This document shows, piece by piece, positions 26,645 through 34,403 of a stretch of 45,857 nt of DNA. The notes beneath the pieces were generated by a model that ran no database searches, was not told the DNA's origin, and saw nothing but the letters and a program-made list of their open reading frames with translations. Made by a program: the position numbers and the translations under genes. The DNA lies in NCBI GenBank assembly GCA_017988335.1, contig JAGNRZ010000004.1, positions 1 to 45,857 of the forward strand. The letters are read 5' to 3'. Source of the DNA: Ferruginibacter sp. Its GTDB lineage: Bacteria > Bacteroidota > Bacteroidia > Chitinophagales > Chitinophagaceae. How positions within the stretch are numbered: position 1 is the stretch's first letter; every line of letters starts with the position of its first letter.

Positions 26645-27166
26645 TTATAACTCCATTAATGAATTAATCTTACAAGTTATTTTTGGCCTTTCATTTAATG
26701 GCACAATTACTATAATGTTGTTACGTAATGTTTCTCCATTTTTAAAAATATAACCCACTTTTACACTTTTAGTTTCTTCTTTATCACCAATTTTTATTTT
26801 AGTTCTTACATAAAAGTCTTTGGCATCTACACTTGCTTTTTTTGTTGTAAAGCGTTTGCCAGTGGCGTTAAGGCAATCAAAAAAAGCCAATTTATTGGGA
26901 TCTACTTCACTAATAGAAAACTTTTCTTTATCAGCAATTAATTTAGTACAGCCTGTTTTGTTTTTAATAAACAGTGTTATTTCATATCGACTATATTCAT
27001 CGCCTTTAACAGATTTTGTTTGCTCATTATTGATAAGATATCCATATTCAAAGCCATTTTCTACTATTACTTTTTTTTCTTCAAGCTCAATACTTTGTGC
27101 TTTAGTTAGATTAGTAAAAAAGCCGCTAAATAGCAGCATAACTGAAATACATTTTTTTATACTCAC
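26645..27166 (-). CDS. Secreted protein of unknown function
   Basis: 173 residues; signal peptide ending TKAQ. The mature part has four Cys residues (positions suited to two disulfides) and a strand-rich Ig-like pattern, e.g. EYSRYEITLFIKNKTGCTKL. Last gene of the 11-gene run, 17 bp after its neighbour and before the terminator at 26596. I recall similar sequences in other Bacteroidota but no named family. Confidence 0.72.
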   Translation of the reverse strand: MSIKKCISVMLLFSGFFTNLTKAQSIELEEKKVIVENGFEYGYLINNEQTKSVKGDEYSRYEITLFIKNKTGCTKLIADKEKFSISEVDPNKLAFFDCLNATGKRFTTKKASVDAKDFYVRTKIKIGDKEETKSVKVGYIFKNGETLRNNIIVIVPLNERPKITCKINSLMEL

Positions 27167-27183
27167 TTTTGTATAATTTTAAT

Positions 27184-27615
27184 TTATTGTTTTTTATAAA
27201 TAAGATTTACGTATTCATTTGTTTCCATTCCGTAAATGGTTAGGCACATTTCGGTATCGTAATTTTTAAAAGATGCTTGTACTTTAAGTTTATTACCATC
27301 TTCAAATTCAAAAAAACTGTCGTTACCGCTTTCCGATATTATGCCAACACTTGTTTTGCTTCCATTAGCATTAGTAATTGTCCACATAAAATTACCTGTA
27401 CTATCTATAACTATTGAAGTAGCCACACCAAATTTTTTATCTACCTTTTTTAGTGCTAGTTTACCAAAATCGTACTTATCAAATTCAGCTTTAACATACT
27501 CCCATTTTTTTGCTTTAGATGCAGTATTAACTAAAAACAAATCGGATTGTGCAAATATATTAGTGGCTAAAAAAATAGCTACTATTACACTAATAATTAA
27601 TTTTAATTTTTTCAT
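27184..27615 (-). CDS. Secreted protein of unknown function
   Basis: 143 residues; signal peptide ending IFAQ. The mature chain begins with a short helix (KAKKWEYVKAEFDKY) and continues as a series of strands, consistent with a small lipocalin- or barrel-like fold. No family recognised. Gaps of 9 and 17 bp to its neighbours in the run. Confidence 0.72.
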   Translation of the reverse strand: MKKLKLIISVIVAIFLATNIFAQSDLFLVNTASKAKKWEYVKAEFDKYDFGKLALKKVDKKFGVATSIVIDSTGNFMWTITNANGSKTSVGIISESGNDSFFEFEDGNKLKVQASFKNYDTEMCLTIYGMETNEYVNLIYKKQ

Positions 27616-27624
27616 GAGTAAATT

Positions 27625-28056
27625 TTATTTATGATAATCAGTTCCCCATAATGCAATTGGTGCATTATGTCTTTTCCAAATTCCATCGTACCATACATCG
27701 GTACTAAAAGCACCGTATTCTTCTACCACCCAACTGTTGTTTTTTTTAATGAGTAATGCTTGTACACCACAGCAATCCATAAAACTGGCTTCATCTTCTT
27801 TAAATACAATAGCTTTCCCATCTTTCCTTAAAGCATCGGCTGTTATCCATGCATATTTTTTTGACACGTTAAACACATCTACAGAAAAAACAAACTCTTG
27901 TTTAAATTCTTTATATAATTTATCTCTTACTAAATTCAACATTAGCGTACGTTCTGTTTTATTAGTATCATTGGCTATTTTGTAATTTTTAATTTGCTGT
28001 GCATGGGTTGTTTGCAAACATGCAAATACCATTAATAATGTAATTATCTTTTTCAT
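27625..28056 (-). CDS. Secreted protein with a small conserved periplasmic domain
   Basis: 143 residues; signal peptide ending HAQ. After RTLMLNLVRDKLYKEF comes FVFSVDVFNVSKKYAWITA, LRKDGKAIVF, ALLIKKNNSWVVEEYG and STDVWYDGIWKRHNAP. This order (helix, 'V..L.V...WA', 'DG', 'LL....W.V......TDV.W..W....APxA') matches a small periplasmic domain found widely in Gram-negative bacteria, usually unnamed. Two adjacent Cys (CC) sit mid-domain. Part of the 11-gene run; function unknown. Confidence 0.72.
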   Translation of the reverse strand: MKKIITLLMVFACLQTTHAQQIKNYKIANDTNKTERTLMLNLVRDKLYKEFKQEFVFSVDVFNVSKKYAWITADALRKDGKAIVFKEDEASFMDCCGVQALLIKKNNSWVVEEYGAFSTDVWYDGIWKRHNAPIALWGTDYHK

Positions 28057-28061
28057 TTTTT

Positions 28062-28712
28062 TTATTTTGTTAAACTTAAATATACTACTTCGCCATTATC
28101 TTTATGCCAATACAATAATGCTGGCTTTATATTGTTTTTTATTTCTATGGCTTTTTTATCTCCATCTCTATAGGCTGCATCCAAAGTATTTGTGCTGTAA
28201 TTAAATTTTACTACCGTTCCTTTTTGTGGCAATTCAAAATATATGTACGGCATACTGCTATAAGTTTCTAAATCAGCGGCATTTATATTTTTGTAGGTTT
28301 CATCTTGTACAAGGGTAAGGTCTGGCAATATTTCTTTAGTTACATCTAGCATTTTATGGGTATTAAAAAAAGCAATATTACCGCCAGAGTGTACACCAGC
28401 TTCTTCGTAAGCGTAATAATTTACCGCAAGTATATCTTTTCCTTTTTGTGTTTTAAATATTGCCAATTCGTACACAAAAGTTCCACCGCCAGTACCGTTA
28501 TCTTTAATTTGCAAAAATCCATTGGCTTCATCAAGCAAAACTTTTACATCTCCAGTACCAGCATTTGCAGTATAACTGTTGCCTTTTTTGGTAATTACAA
28601 AATTATGCTTGTGTGCTTTTGATAATTTATTAAAATACCCAATTAGTTTTGATTGAGCATGTATTGCATTAAAACAAACAAGTAATAAGAGAATGATTTT
28701 TATTTTTTTCAT
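28062..28712 (-). CDS. Secreted protein, paralogue of 31446-32081
   Basis: 216 residues; signal peptide ending IHAQ. Clear paralogue of the gene at 31446-32081: both share FNKLS.(K/E)HKH near the mature N-terminus, GTGGGTFV.ELAIFKT in the centre, DILAVN, and a parallel C-terminal half. Both have the same length and no Cys pattern in common. No known family. Within the run it has gaps of 3 and 5 bp. Confidence 0.78.
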   Translation of the reverse strand: MKKIKIILLLLVCFNAIHAQSKLIGYFNKLSKAHKHNFVITKKGNSYTANAGTGDVKVLLDEANGFLQIKDNGTGGGTFVYELAIFKTQKGKDILAVNYYAYEEAGVHSGGNIAFFNTHKMLDVTKEILPDLTLVQDETYKNINAADLETYSSMPYIYFELPQKGTVVKFNYSTNTLDAAYRDGDKKAIEIKNNIKPALLYWHKDNGEVVYLSLTK

Positions 28713-28715
28713 GTG

Positions 28716-29195
28716 CTATTCTTTTGATGGTGGGTAAGTATTTACTGCCCATTTTTTTAAAATATCAGGAATTCCTGCATTTTTTTCGGTGTACAAATAT
28801 TCTATTTGATCTCTTACACCTACGTATATTAAGTTAGCGTCTAAATCTACAATTATAGTGGCACTTGGGTCGCCGCCGCTGTTTAGTTGCATACCTTCGG
28901 CAATAAAATAATTACCTTCAATTTTATTAGGTACTAAGGTTTGCCATACTTCTTTATTTATAAAATCGTAGTGTCCAAAATCTTTCATCATGGCTTTAAG
29001 CCTTGCTTTTAATTTGGGATGCTCCAATAAACCAGTAGGATATTTACCTTCTAATTTTTTTAAAAAATTTAAATCGCCTGCATTAGTTTGCTTGGCTGGT
29101 TTTGCAGTTTGTGCTACTACTATACTTGTTGTAAAAGAAAGTAATAGTATAAAAGCTAACTTAGTTGTTATTTTATTAAGATTAATTTTTTGCAT
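28716..29195 (-). CDS. Secreted protein, possibly Ivy-like
   Basis: 159 residues; signal peptide ending VVAQ. The order LEHPKLKARLKAMMKDF, then IEGNYFIAEGMQL, then ATIIVDLDANLIYVGVR recalls Ivy-type (inhibitor of vertebrate lysozyme) proteins of Bacteroidota, which have the same helix, strand and 'VDL..N..Y.G' arrangement. The CKPHxC loop that holds the Ivy active site is replaced by a Cys-free segment, so lysozyme inhibition is unlikely on sequence grounds. The family link is tentative. Confidence 0.65.
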   Translation of the reverse strand: MQKINLNKITTKLAFILLLSFTTSIVVAQTAKPAKQTNAGDLNFLKKLEGKYPTGLLEHPKLKARLKAMMKDFGHYDFINKEVWQTLVPNKIEGNYFIAEGMQLNSGGDPSATIIVDLDANLIYVGVRDQIEYLYTEKNAGIPDILKKWAVNTYPPSKE

Positions 29196-29205
29196 GGTGT
29201 TTGTT

Positions 29206-29637
29206 TTATTTTGATTTAATTAAACTTTCTGATGTTGTTTTACAAGGGTCTTCTTCGGATTTTGTGTTATACCAGCTAAACCTAGCTCTGTTGGTATATC
29301 CTTTTTGTACCCCTAATTTTATAGTTACTGCAATTCCTTTTGATTTTCCTTCGTACAATGCTATATCAAAAGCATTATCATCTTCGTCAATATCGCTTTC
29401 GCCACCTAGTTTGCTTGTTTTTAATGTTGCTACGCCACTACTTTTAAACTCACTACAACCGCCGCTAACCATGTATATTTCGTAACTAATTTTTGTTTTC
29501 CCCACTTTTGTAATTTTTAAATACTCATGCAAATCGGCTTTATCTTTTGAATACGTTATTTGCTGTGCACTTGCTGTATGCATAAATAGTATAGCTACTA
29601 ATGCTACTACTATTTGTTTTGTTAGTTTAGTTATCAT
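29206..29637 (-). CDS. Secreted protein of unknown function
   Basis: 143 residues; signal peptide ending ASAQ. The mature part contains two Cys, the first in MVSGGCSEF and the second in EEDPCKTT, and an acidic loop (GGESDIDEDDNAF) that could bind a metal ion. Strand-rich. No family recognised. 10-bp and 18-bp gaps within the run. Confidence 0.72.
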   Translation of the reverse strand: MITKLTKQIVVALVAILFMHTASAQQITYSKDKADLHEYLKITKVGKTKISYEIYMVSGGCSEFKSSGVATLKTSKLGGESDIDEDDNAFDIALYEGKSKGIAVTIKLGVQKGYTNRARFSWYNTKSEEDPCKTTSESLIKSK

Positions 29638-29655
29638 GTAATTTGTTTTTAATTG

Positions 29656-30189
29656 TTAACGTTTTATTTTTCCTTTGTTGCTTATGTTAAGCACTACAGT
29701 ATTTGTTTCGCCTGCGGCTAGGGTTTTAATTTCTATTTCGTTAAAAGAGTTTATTTGCATATTACAAGCAGCATTATCTTTTGTAAATCCGCCTACTTGG
29801 TTTAACTGGTCTATCAACTTACCCGTTTTGTAATTATAGGTTTGCACATCTATAAAAAACATCAAATTATCGGATTTACCTTTGTAAAAAAATAATGTAG
29901 CAATGCCAGCTTCTTTATTTAGCATAAAGCCAATACTATTGCAATTAGCTTCCTCTTCTTTTACATATTGATTTTTTTGCCAAAGAAATTTATAGGCTAG
30001 TTTATTATCTATAGGTGCATCTAACCCTTCTAGCATTTTATAGCTGCCAATATTTTTTGGTGCTCTTAACTCTGGCCCCATTTGTATTAGCAGTTCCATA
30101 AATTCATCATTAGCACCAATAGCATTGTTTTGAGCAAAGCTGCTTGAGCATAGTATAAAAGCCACTAAGGCAATAAATATTTTTTTCAT
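29656..30189 (-). CDS. Secreted protein of unknown function
   Basis: 177 residues; signal peptide ending SFAQ. A short N-terminal helix (EFMELLIQMG) is followed by a strand-rich region with single Cys residues in EEANCNSIG and NAACNMQIN. No family recognised. Four bp after the upstream gene and 18 bp before the next, within the 11-gene run. Confidence 0.72.
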   Translation of the reverse strand: MKKIFIALVAFILCSSSFAQNNAIGANDEFMELLIQMGPELRAPKNIGSYKMLEGLDAPIDNKLAYKFLWQKNQYVKEEEANCNSIGFMLNKEAGIATLFFYKGKSDNLMFFIDVQTYNYKTGKLIDQLNQVGGFTKDNAACNMQINSFNEIEIKTLAAGETNTVVLNISNKGKIKR

Positions 30190-30193
30190 ATTG

Positions 30194-30721
30194 TTATTTT
30201 ATAAAATTTTTTAAACTTGTAACAAAAGCATCTGCTGCAGCTTTTGTGGCAAATGGTACAATATAGCTTGTGCCTAAATATTTATTTATAATGGCAGTAC
30301 CATCTTCGTTTTTATAATATTCGGTACTGCCTACTTCTGCTACATCATCATTTGCTTTTCTAAAACCAACCGATACTTCCCAATAGCTTTTGGGGTTTGT
30401 TTTTTGATCAGGATTTACATATGCTTTTTTTACTTCAATATCTGGTACTAATCCTTTTGCAGCATCTTTTGCAATTATTTGTAGTATAATAATGTTTGGA
30501 GTGTTATCGTAACTAGTAATATTTGAAAATACCGCTCTTTTACTATCAAAAAATGTATGGGTTATCATCTCTCCCATGGGCTTATTATCATAAGTAACTA
30601 ATTTAATATTGCTTACTGTCTGCCCGGGTACAAATACAGTTTCCGTGCCCAGCTGATATTGCTTTTGAGCATAGGTGCTTACCGATAGGACCAAAAGAAT
30701 TATGGTTAAAATCTTTTTCAT
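30194..30721 (-). CDS. Secreted protein of unknown function
   Basis: 175 residues; signal peptide ending TYAQ. No Cys in the mature chain. Strand-rich with a final helix (AAADAFVTSLKNFIK). Lengths and ending recall the protein at 25139-25663 but no firm homology is visible. Gaps of 2 and 4 bp to its neighbours imply a single transcript. Confidence 0.72.
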   Translation of the reverse strand: MKKILTIILLVLSVSTYAQKQYQLGTETVFVPGQTVSNIKLVTYDNKPMGEMITHTFFDSKRAVFSNITSYDNTPNIIILQIIAKDAAKGLVPDIEVKKAYVNPDQKTNPKSYWEVSVGFRKANDDVAEVGSTEYYKNEDGTAIINKYLGTSYIVPFATKAAADAFVTSLKNFIK

Positions 30722-30723
30722 AA

Positions 30724-31440
30724 TTATAAATTTATTTTTGCTGATTTAATAATTTTTAACACATCAGCATCTTTAGCAAATGCTTTCATGCCTTTTTCAA
30801 TTACAGGTATGCTTTTATAGCTGCTGTAGCCTTTACTTTCGGCATATTTTGATGGTACTGCTGCAAGTATCATAGTTGAGGCTAGTTTCATCTTAGTTTT
30901 ATCAACGCCAGTTGCTTGACTAAAACTTTCTTTTAATTTTTGTGCCTTATCAGCAAAATAGTTTGCAAATGCTATTGCATCTTTTTTTGTCATGCTTGGC
31001 ATTACAGGCTTGGCCATTTCATTGTTGTAACCAACCAAGGTGTACCATTTAAAATACGATTCGTTAGTGGGTTGGTACTGCTTTGCCTCTTCAATTGTTT
31101 TAAAGGTGTTGGTATAATAACATACATCGGCAAAGCTGTCGTTAATGTTTTTAAATACAATTATGGCATACAAGCTATCGCCATATTTTGTCACTACTCT
31201 TTCGTCGTTATCTGTAGTAAATACAGTTTCTACTTTAATATCCATTGGGCTATCATCAAACACATCGCCACTTCCAAATTGGTTTTCTACCATTACGCTA
31301 TCACTAATAATATGTGTTTTTGTATAAAAACCATTTTTGCCCCCAATTACAAGCCTATGCCATTTGGTGTTTACTAATTTTTGTGCATTTACATTTTGTT
31401 GTATCGTAAGTATGCTTACGAGTAATAGTATATATTTCAT
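30724..31440 (-). CDS. Secreted protein of unknown function
   Basis: 238 residues from the ATG at 31440, which begins the signal peptide (ending NVNAQ); a longer frame starting at 31482 would overlap the previous gene and add a charged, non-leader extension. The mature N-half is strand-rich with KWHRLVIGGKNGFYTKTH and two Tyr-rich segments; the C-half is helical with a KKDAIAFANYFADKAQKLKE segment. No family recognised. Confidence 0.75.
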   Translation of the reverse strand: MKYILLLVSILTIQQNVNAQKLVNTKWHRLVIGGKNGFYTKTHIISDSVMVENQFGSGDVFDDSPMDIKVETVFTTDNDERVVTKYGDSLYAIIVFKNINDSFADVCYYTNTFKTIEEAKQYQPTNESYFKWYTLVGYNNEMAKPVMPSMTKKDAIAFANYFADKAQKLKESFSQATGVDKTKMKLASTMILAAVPSKYAESKGYSSYKSIPVIEKGMKAFAKDADVLKIIKSAKINL

Positions 31441-31445
31441 TTTCT

Positions 31446-32081
31446 TTATTTTAATTCGAATAATATTTTTTCTTTGTTCCAAACCAGTTTAGATGCTGTT
31501 AATTTTTTTTGAAGCTCACAAGCTTTTTTGTTATTCTCCATGCATTCTCTATCTAATTTTTTGAACCCAATGTAATAATTAATGGTAGTGCCTACTCTTG
31601 GTAAAACACAGTAACCATACTCAGTATCAGCATAAGGTTCTATATCACTTTTAGTTACTCCGTTATGAAGCAAATCTTCAATATAGCCCATATCTGGCCA
31701 TACACTCATGGATATATCTGCCATATTATTTTTTGCATCAAAAAAAGAAACAGTGCCAGCATCTTTACCATCGCCACTATAACTATAATTATTTACTGCA
31801 AGTATATCATCTCCTTTGGCAGTTTTAAAAATGGCTAACTCCAATACAAATGTGCCACCACCTGTACCAGCATCTTCAATTATTAAGTAGCCGTTTTTAT
31901 CATCTACAATAATGCTGCTTTCGGTATCAGCTTCTACTTTGTACTTACCGTTTTTAAATGTTATTCCATAGCCATGTTTGTGTTCGGCGGACAGCTTGTT
32001 AAAATATTTTACAATTTTGGCTTGTGCTATGGCGACAGTAGATGCACAAGCAATACAAGCTAACAGAAAGAGTTTTTTCAT
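31446..32081 (-). CDS. Secreted protein, paralogue of 28062-28712
   Basis: 211 residues; signal peptide ending IAQ. The paralogue of 28062-28712: shared YFNKLS.EHKH, D.GTGGGTFVLELAIFKT, DILAVN, and F(F/N).. segments at matching positions. Cys residues in RECMENNKKACEL may form a disulfide absent in the paralogue. It is the second gene of the run, 18 bp after the channel homologue. Unknown function. Confidence 0.78.
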   Translation of the reverse strand: MKKLFLLACIACASTVAIAQAKIVKYFNKLSAEHKHGYGITFKNGKYKVEADTESSIIVDDKNGYLIIEDAGTGGGTFVLELAIFKTAKGDDILAVNNYSYSGDGKDAGTVSFFDAKNNMADISMSVWPDMGYIEDLLHNGVTKSDIEPYADTEYGYCVLPRVGTTINYYIGFKKLDRECMENNKKACELQKKLTASKLVWNKEKILFELK

Positions 32082-32099
32082 TTTATTTTATTTTAAAGA

Positions 32100-33062
32100 T
32101 TAAGTTGTTGTTTTTGCATTCCATACCATTAAAGCAACAATTGCTATGTATGCAATGAGTAAACTAAATATGAATACTTGCCCTATTTTTTTTGCTTTTT
32201 CTTTTTGCTCTTTTTTAGCAAGGGTATAGGTATATAATGCCATACCAATAACTAAAATGAAACATAAAAAAGTAAAGTTGTGAATGTTATCCATTAATGT
32301 GCTACCAGTGCTACTGGGTGCTACACTTGCTGCAAAGTTTTTATTACTTACAGCTGCAAACAGGCTACCTGTAGCTACTCCAAACCTTGTTGTGTTATCT
32401 GGCTCTAAAAAAAAGGCACTACATATAATTATAAATGAGGCAAACAATACAGTTAGTAGTTTAAAAAATATCATGTACTGATTTTTTCTTTCTAAATCTA
32501 TAGACGCATTAATATAACTGTATTTACTTGCAGCCTTTGTTATTTTAGGATCGCCATAATTGGTGTTGTAACTTGTTATACCATTTTTTAATGAAAATTT
32601 TTTAACACCCCACTCTTCCATAAATAATGAACTATCTACACCACTATTTTCTGCATCGGGCATAAGTTTTAATTCATGTAGTTCTAGTGAGCTTTCAATT
32701 TTTATATCCAATGATTGTTTGTCAAAAGGGAAAGTGGTTACATTCCAATCCTTAATAATTTCTGATTTACATTTTTGATTTGAAAAAACCTCATCAGTAG
32801 GTTTTTCTTTGGGTCTTTTATAATCGTACGAAAAACTACTGCTTTTACTTTGTGGTAATTCGCAACTGCCCAATGCTTTTACAGAGTCGTTTTTGTTTAA
32901 ATACCAAATCCAAAAGTCGGCTTTATAGCTTTTGCCCGAAATATTAAAATCGTACAAATTAGTAACAAATAAACCTACTTTCATACTGGCAGTATCATTT
33001 GCTTTGGTATTTTTAGCTAGCAACAAAACAAGGCAGGTTAAGGCAATGGCAATCCGTTTCAT
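32100..33062 (-). CDS. Pentameric ligand-gated ion channel homologue (prokaryotic pLGIC)
   Basis: 320 residues, the length of the bacterial channel ELIC. A signal peptide (1 to ~21) is followed by a beta-rich extracellular domain with VGLFVTNLYDFN, KADFWIWYLNKN and the family signature FPFDKQ (111-116). Four membrane helices follow: M1 ~197-219, M2 ~224-248, M3 ~256-280 and M4 ~294-315, with a short charged M3-M4 loop (KKEQKEKAKK) as in bacterial members. There is no eukaryotic-type Cys loop, as expected. Bacterial members are cation or anion channels opened by protons or small amines; ion selectivity and ligand here cannot be told. It heads an 11-gene run whose other products are all exported. 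Confidence 0.78.
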   Translation of the reverse strand: MKRIAIALTCLVLLLAKNTKANDTASMKVGLFVTNLYDFNISGKSYKADFWIWYLNKNDSVKALGSCELPQSKSSSFSYDYKRPKEKPTDEVFSNQKCKSEIIKDWNVTTFPFDKQSLDIKIESSLELHELKLMPDAENSGVDSSLFMEEWGVKKFSLKNGITSYNTNYGDPKITKAASKYSYINASIDLERKNQYMIFFKLLTVLFASFIIICSAFFLEPDNTTRFGVATGSLFAAVSNKNFAASVAPSSTGSTLMDNIHNFTFLCFILVIGMALYTYTLAKKEQKEKAKKIGQVFIFSLLIAYIAIVALMVWNAKTTT

Positions 33063-33462
33063 GTTTAATAATTTTGATTGGCAATTAACTTTGTTTGAGC
33101 ATTACTTGACTTTATTGCAATACTAGAAATAAAGAGATAAACGCTTTTCATTTTAAAATATTTATACAAAAGTGCATTACCATACACTTAGTTTTATTAT
33201 TGCTTTATGTAGGTGTTTAACAATTTTGTAAAAAGTAGATTTGAATTTGTGTAGCACTGATTAATTGATTGTTATAAAAAATTACACATACTAATCTTAA
33301 TATTTATTGGCTTTGCCAATATTACTTGTGTAAAGAAGGAAGTAAGAAATGTAAACTAAAAACAGGGTTTAATAAAACCGATTGCCAATTATACAAAGTA
33401 GTTAAAAAATATTTTTAGTAATAGAGATACTTTTGTGTTAACTAAATAATTAAACAAAAAAT
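33063..33462. other. 400-bp divergent intergenic region with repeated TTGGC/GCCAA motifs
   Basis: No gene seen. It separates the 11-gene run from the plus-strand gene at 33463. It contains ATTGGCAAT (33077-33085, 15 bp from the channel start codon), a hairpin TATTGGC-ttt-GCCAATA (33305-33321), and ATTGCCAAT (33381-33389), which is the exact reverse complement of the first. A -7 element for the plus strand lies at 33428. Confidence 0.5.
33428..33435 (+). promoter_or_regulatory. -7 element of gene at 33463
   Basis: TACTTTTG matches TAnnTTTG exactly, 27 nt before the ATG; the same octamer serves the paralogous group at 24012-24019. No clear -33 TTG. Confidence 0.45.
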
Positions 33463-33781
33463 ATGAAAAAAGTAATATCAGTATTAGTATTAATAATTGG
33501 TTTATTATCATTTACCAATGCTACAACTCCACAGCCAACAGGTATAGTTGTAAAGAATGGTGAAAAAATTGACATAAAAATTAAAAACGACAGGGGCGAT
33601 GAAGTAACCGTATATAATGCAGGTAGCGGCGGTACATACAGACTTACAAAAAATGCCACTACTACCATTAATGGAAGCAGGCGATAAATTATATTACTAC
33701 GAAGGCGGCACAAAAGGCAAATTATTATTAACTGCCGATGCTAGCATGAATGGCAAAGTACAATTATACAGTAAGTTATAA
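33463..33781 (+). pseudogene. Small secreted protein gene, frameshifted (paralogue of 25682-26023)
   Basis: The first frame encodes 74 residues: a signal peptide (ending near TNATT) and a beta-rich start, and then stops at 33685-33687. The missing C-terminus is present in the +1 frame up to a TAA at 33779-33781, reading EAGDKLYYYEGGTKGKLLLT and ending ASMNGKVQLYSKL. Removing one A around 33671-33674 (ATTAATGG) joins them into about 105 residues that match the paralogue at 25682 throughout. This is either a true mutation or a sequencing error. If real, the stop yields a truncated, Arg-ending product. Confidence 0.8.
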
Positions 33782-33804
33782 TACCATTAAACCATATACC
33801 ACAC

Positions 33805-33837
33805 AAAAAGCTTTTTCAAAAAATGAAAAGGCTTTTT
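33805..33837. terminator. Bidirectional intrinsic terminator
   Basis: A 14-bp stem with one G-U pair: AAAAAGCTTTTTCA (33805-33818) and TGAAAAGGCTTTTT (33824-33837), loop AAAAA. It lies between the broken plus-strand gene and the convergent pair 35099-33852 and ends both. Confidence 0.8.
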
Positions 33838-33851
33838 ATTTACACCCTCAC

Positions 33852-34397
33852 TTATAATTTAATTATAACCGGTTTAAAATTTTGCAAATTTTTACTCCTT
33901 GTACATAAAGAATAAATTGCAGCAGCAGGAACTTTAACGCTAATGTTTTTTTTATTGACAGTATAATTTATCACAAATTTTCTCTTTAAATAAATATAAT
34001 TTGTATATACTGTTTCACTTTTTCCTATTAGTGTGCAAATGTGTTCGCCCTGATTTATATTTACAAACATATTACTAGTTGTAAATACATTGGCTTTAGT
34101 TAATCTATCAATTAATTCTTTATTATAGCCATTCCTATCCCATTTTTCATTACAATATTTAATAAAATTTTTAGTAGTTAGTAATTGTTTTTTTATTAAA
34201 CCTGCGGCAGATGTGCAAGAGTCTGCTAATTTATTATCCACTTCTTGCAAATAAAAAGTAGAATTTGTACTTTTTATCATCTTCCCATTTTTATCTACCA
34301 ATTTAATAGCAATTAAATGGCTGCCATCGTAAGGGCAATGTTGTGCAAACGAATATTTGCACAGCATAATGGTTATTAAAAAAATTAAATACTTCAT
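33852..34397 (-). CDS. Secreted protein of unknown function
   Basis: 181 residues; signal peptide ending SFAQ, followed by HCPYDGSHLIAIKLVD. At least five Cys in the mature part suggest disulfides. The start resembles carboxypeptidase-regulatory-like or other small beta-sandwich domains (I.L.D..GK.I.) but no family can be named. Six bp after the upstream gene, so co-transcribed with it. Confidence 0.72.
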   Translation of the reverse strand: MKYLIFLITIMLCKYSFAQHCPYDGSHLIAIKLVDKNGKMIKSTNSTFYLQEVDNKLADSCTSAAGLIKKQLLTTKNFIKYCNEKWDRNGYNKELIDRLTKANVFTTSNMFVNINQGEHICTLIGKSETVYTNYIYLKRKFVINYTVNKKNISVKVPAAAIYSLCTRSKNLQNFKPVIIKL

Positions 34398-34403
34398 TGT
34401 TGC

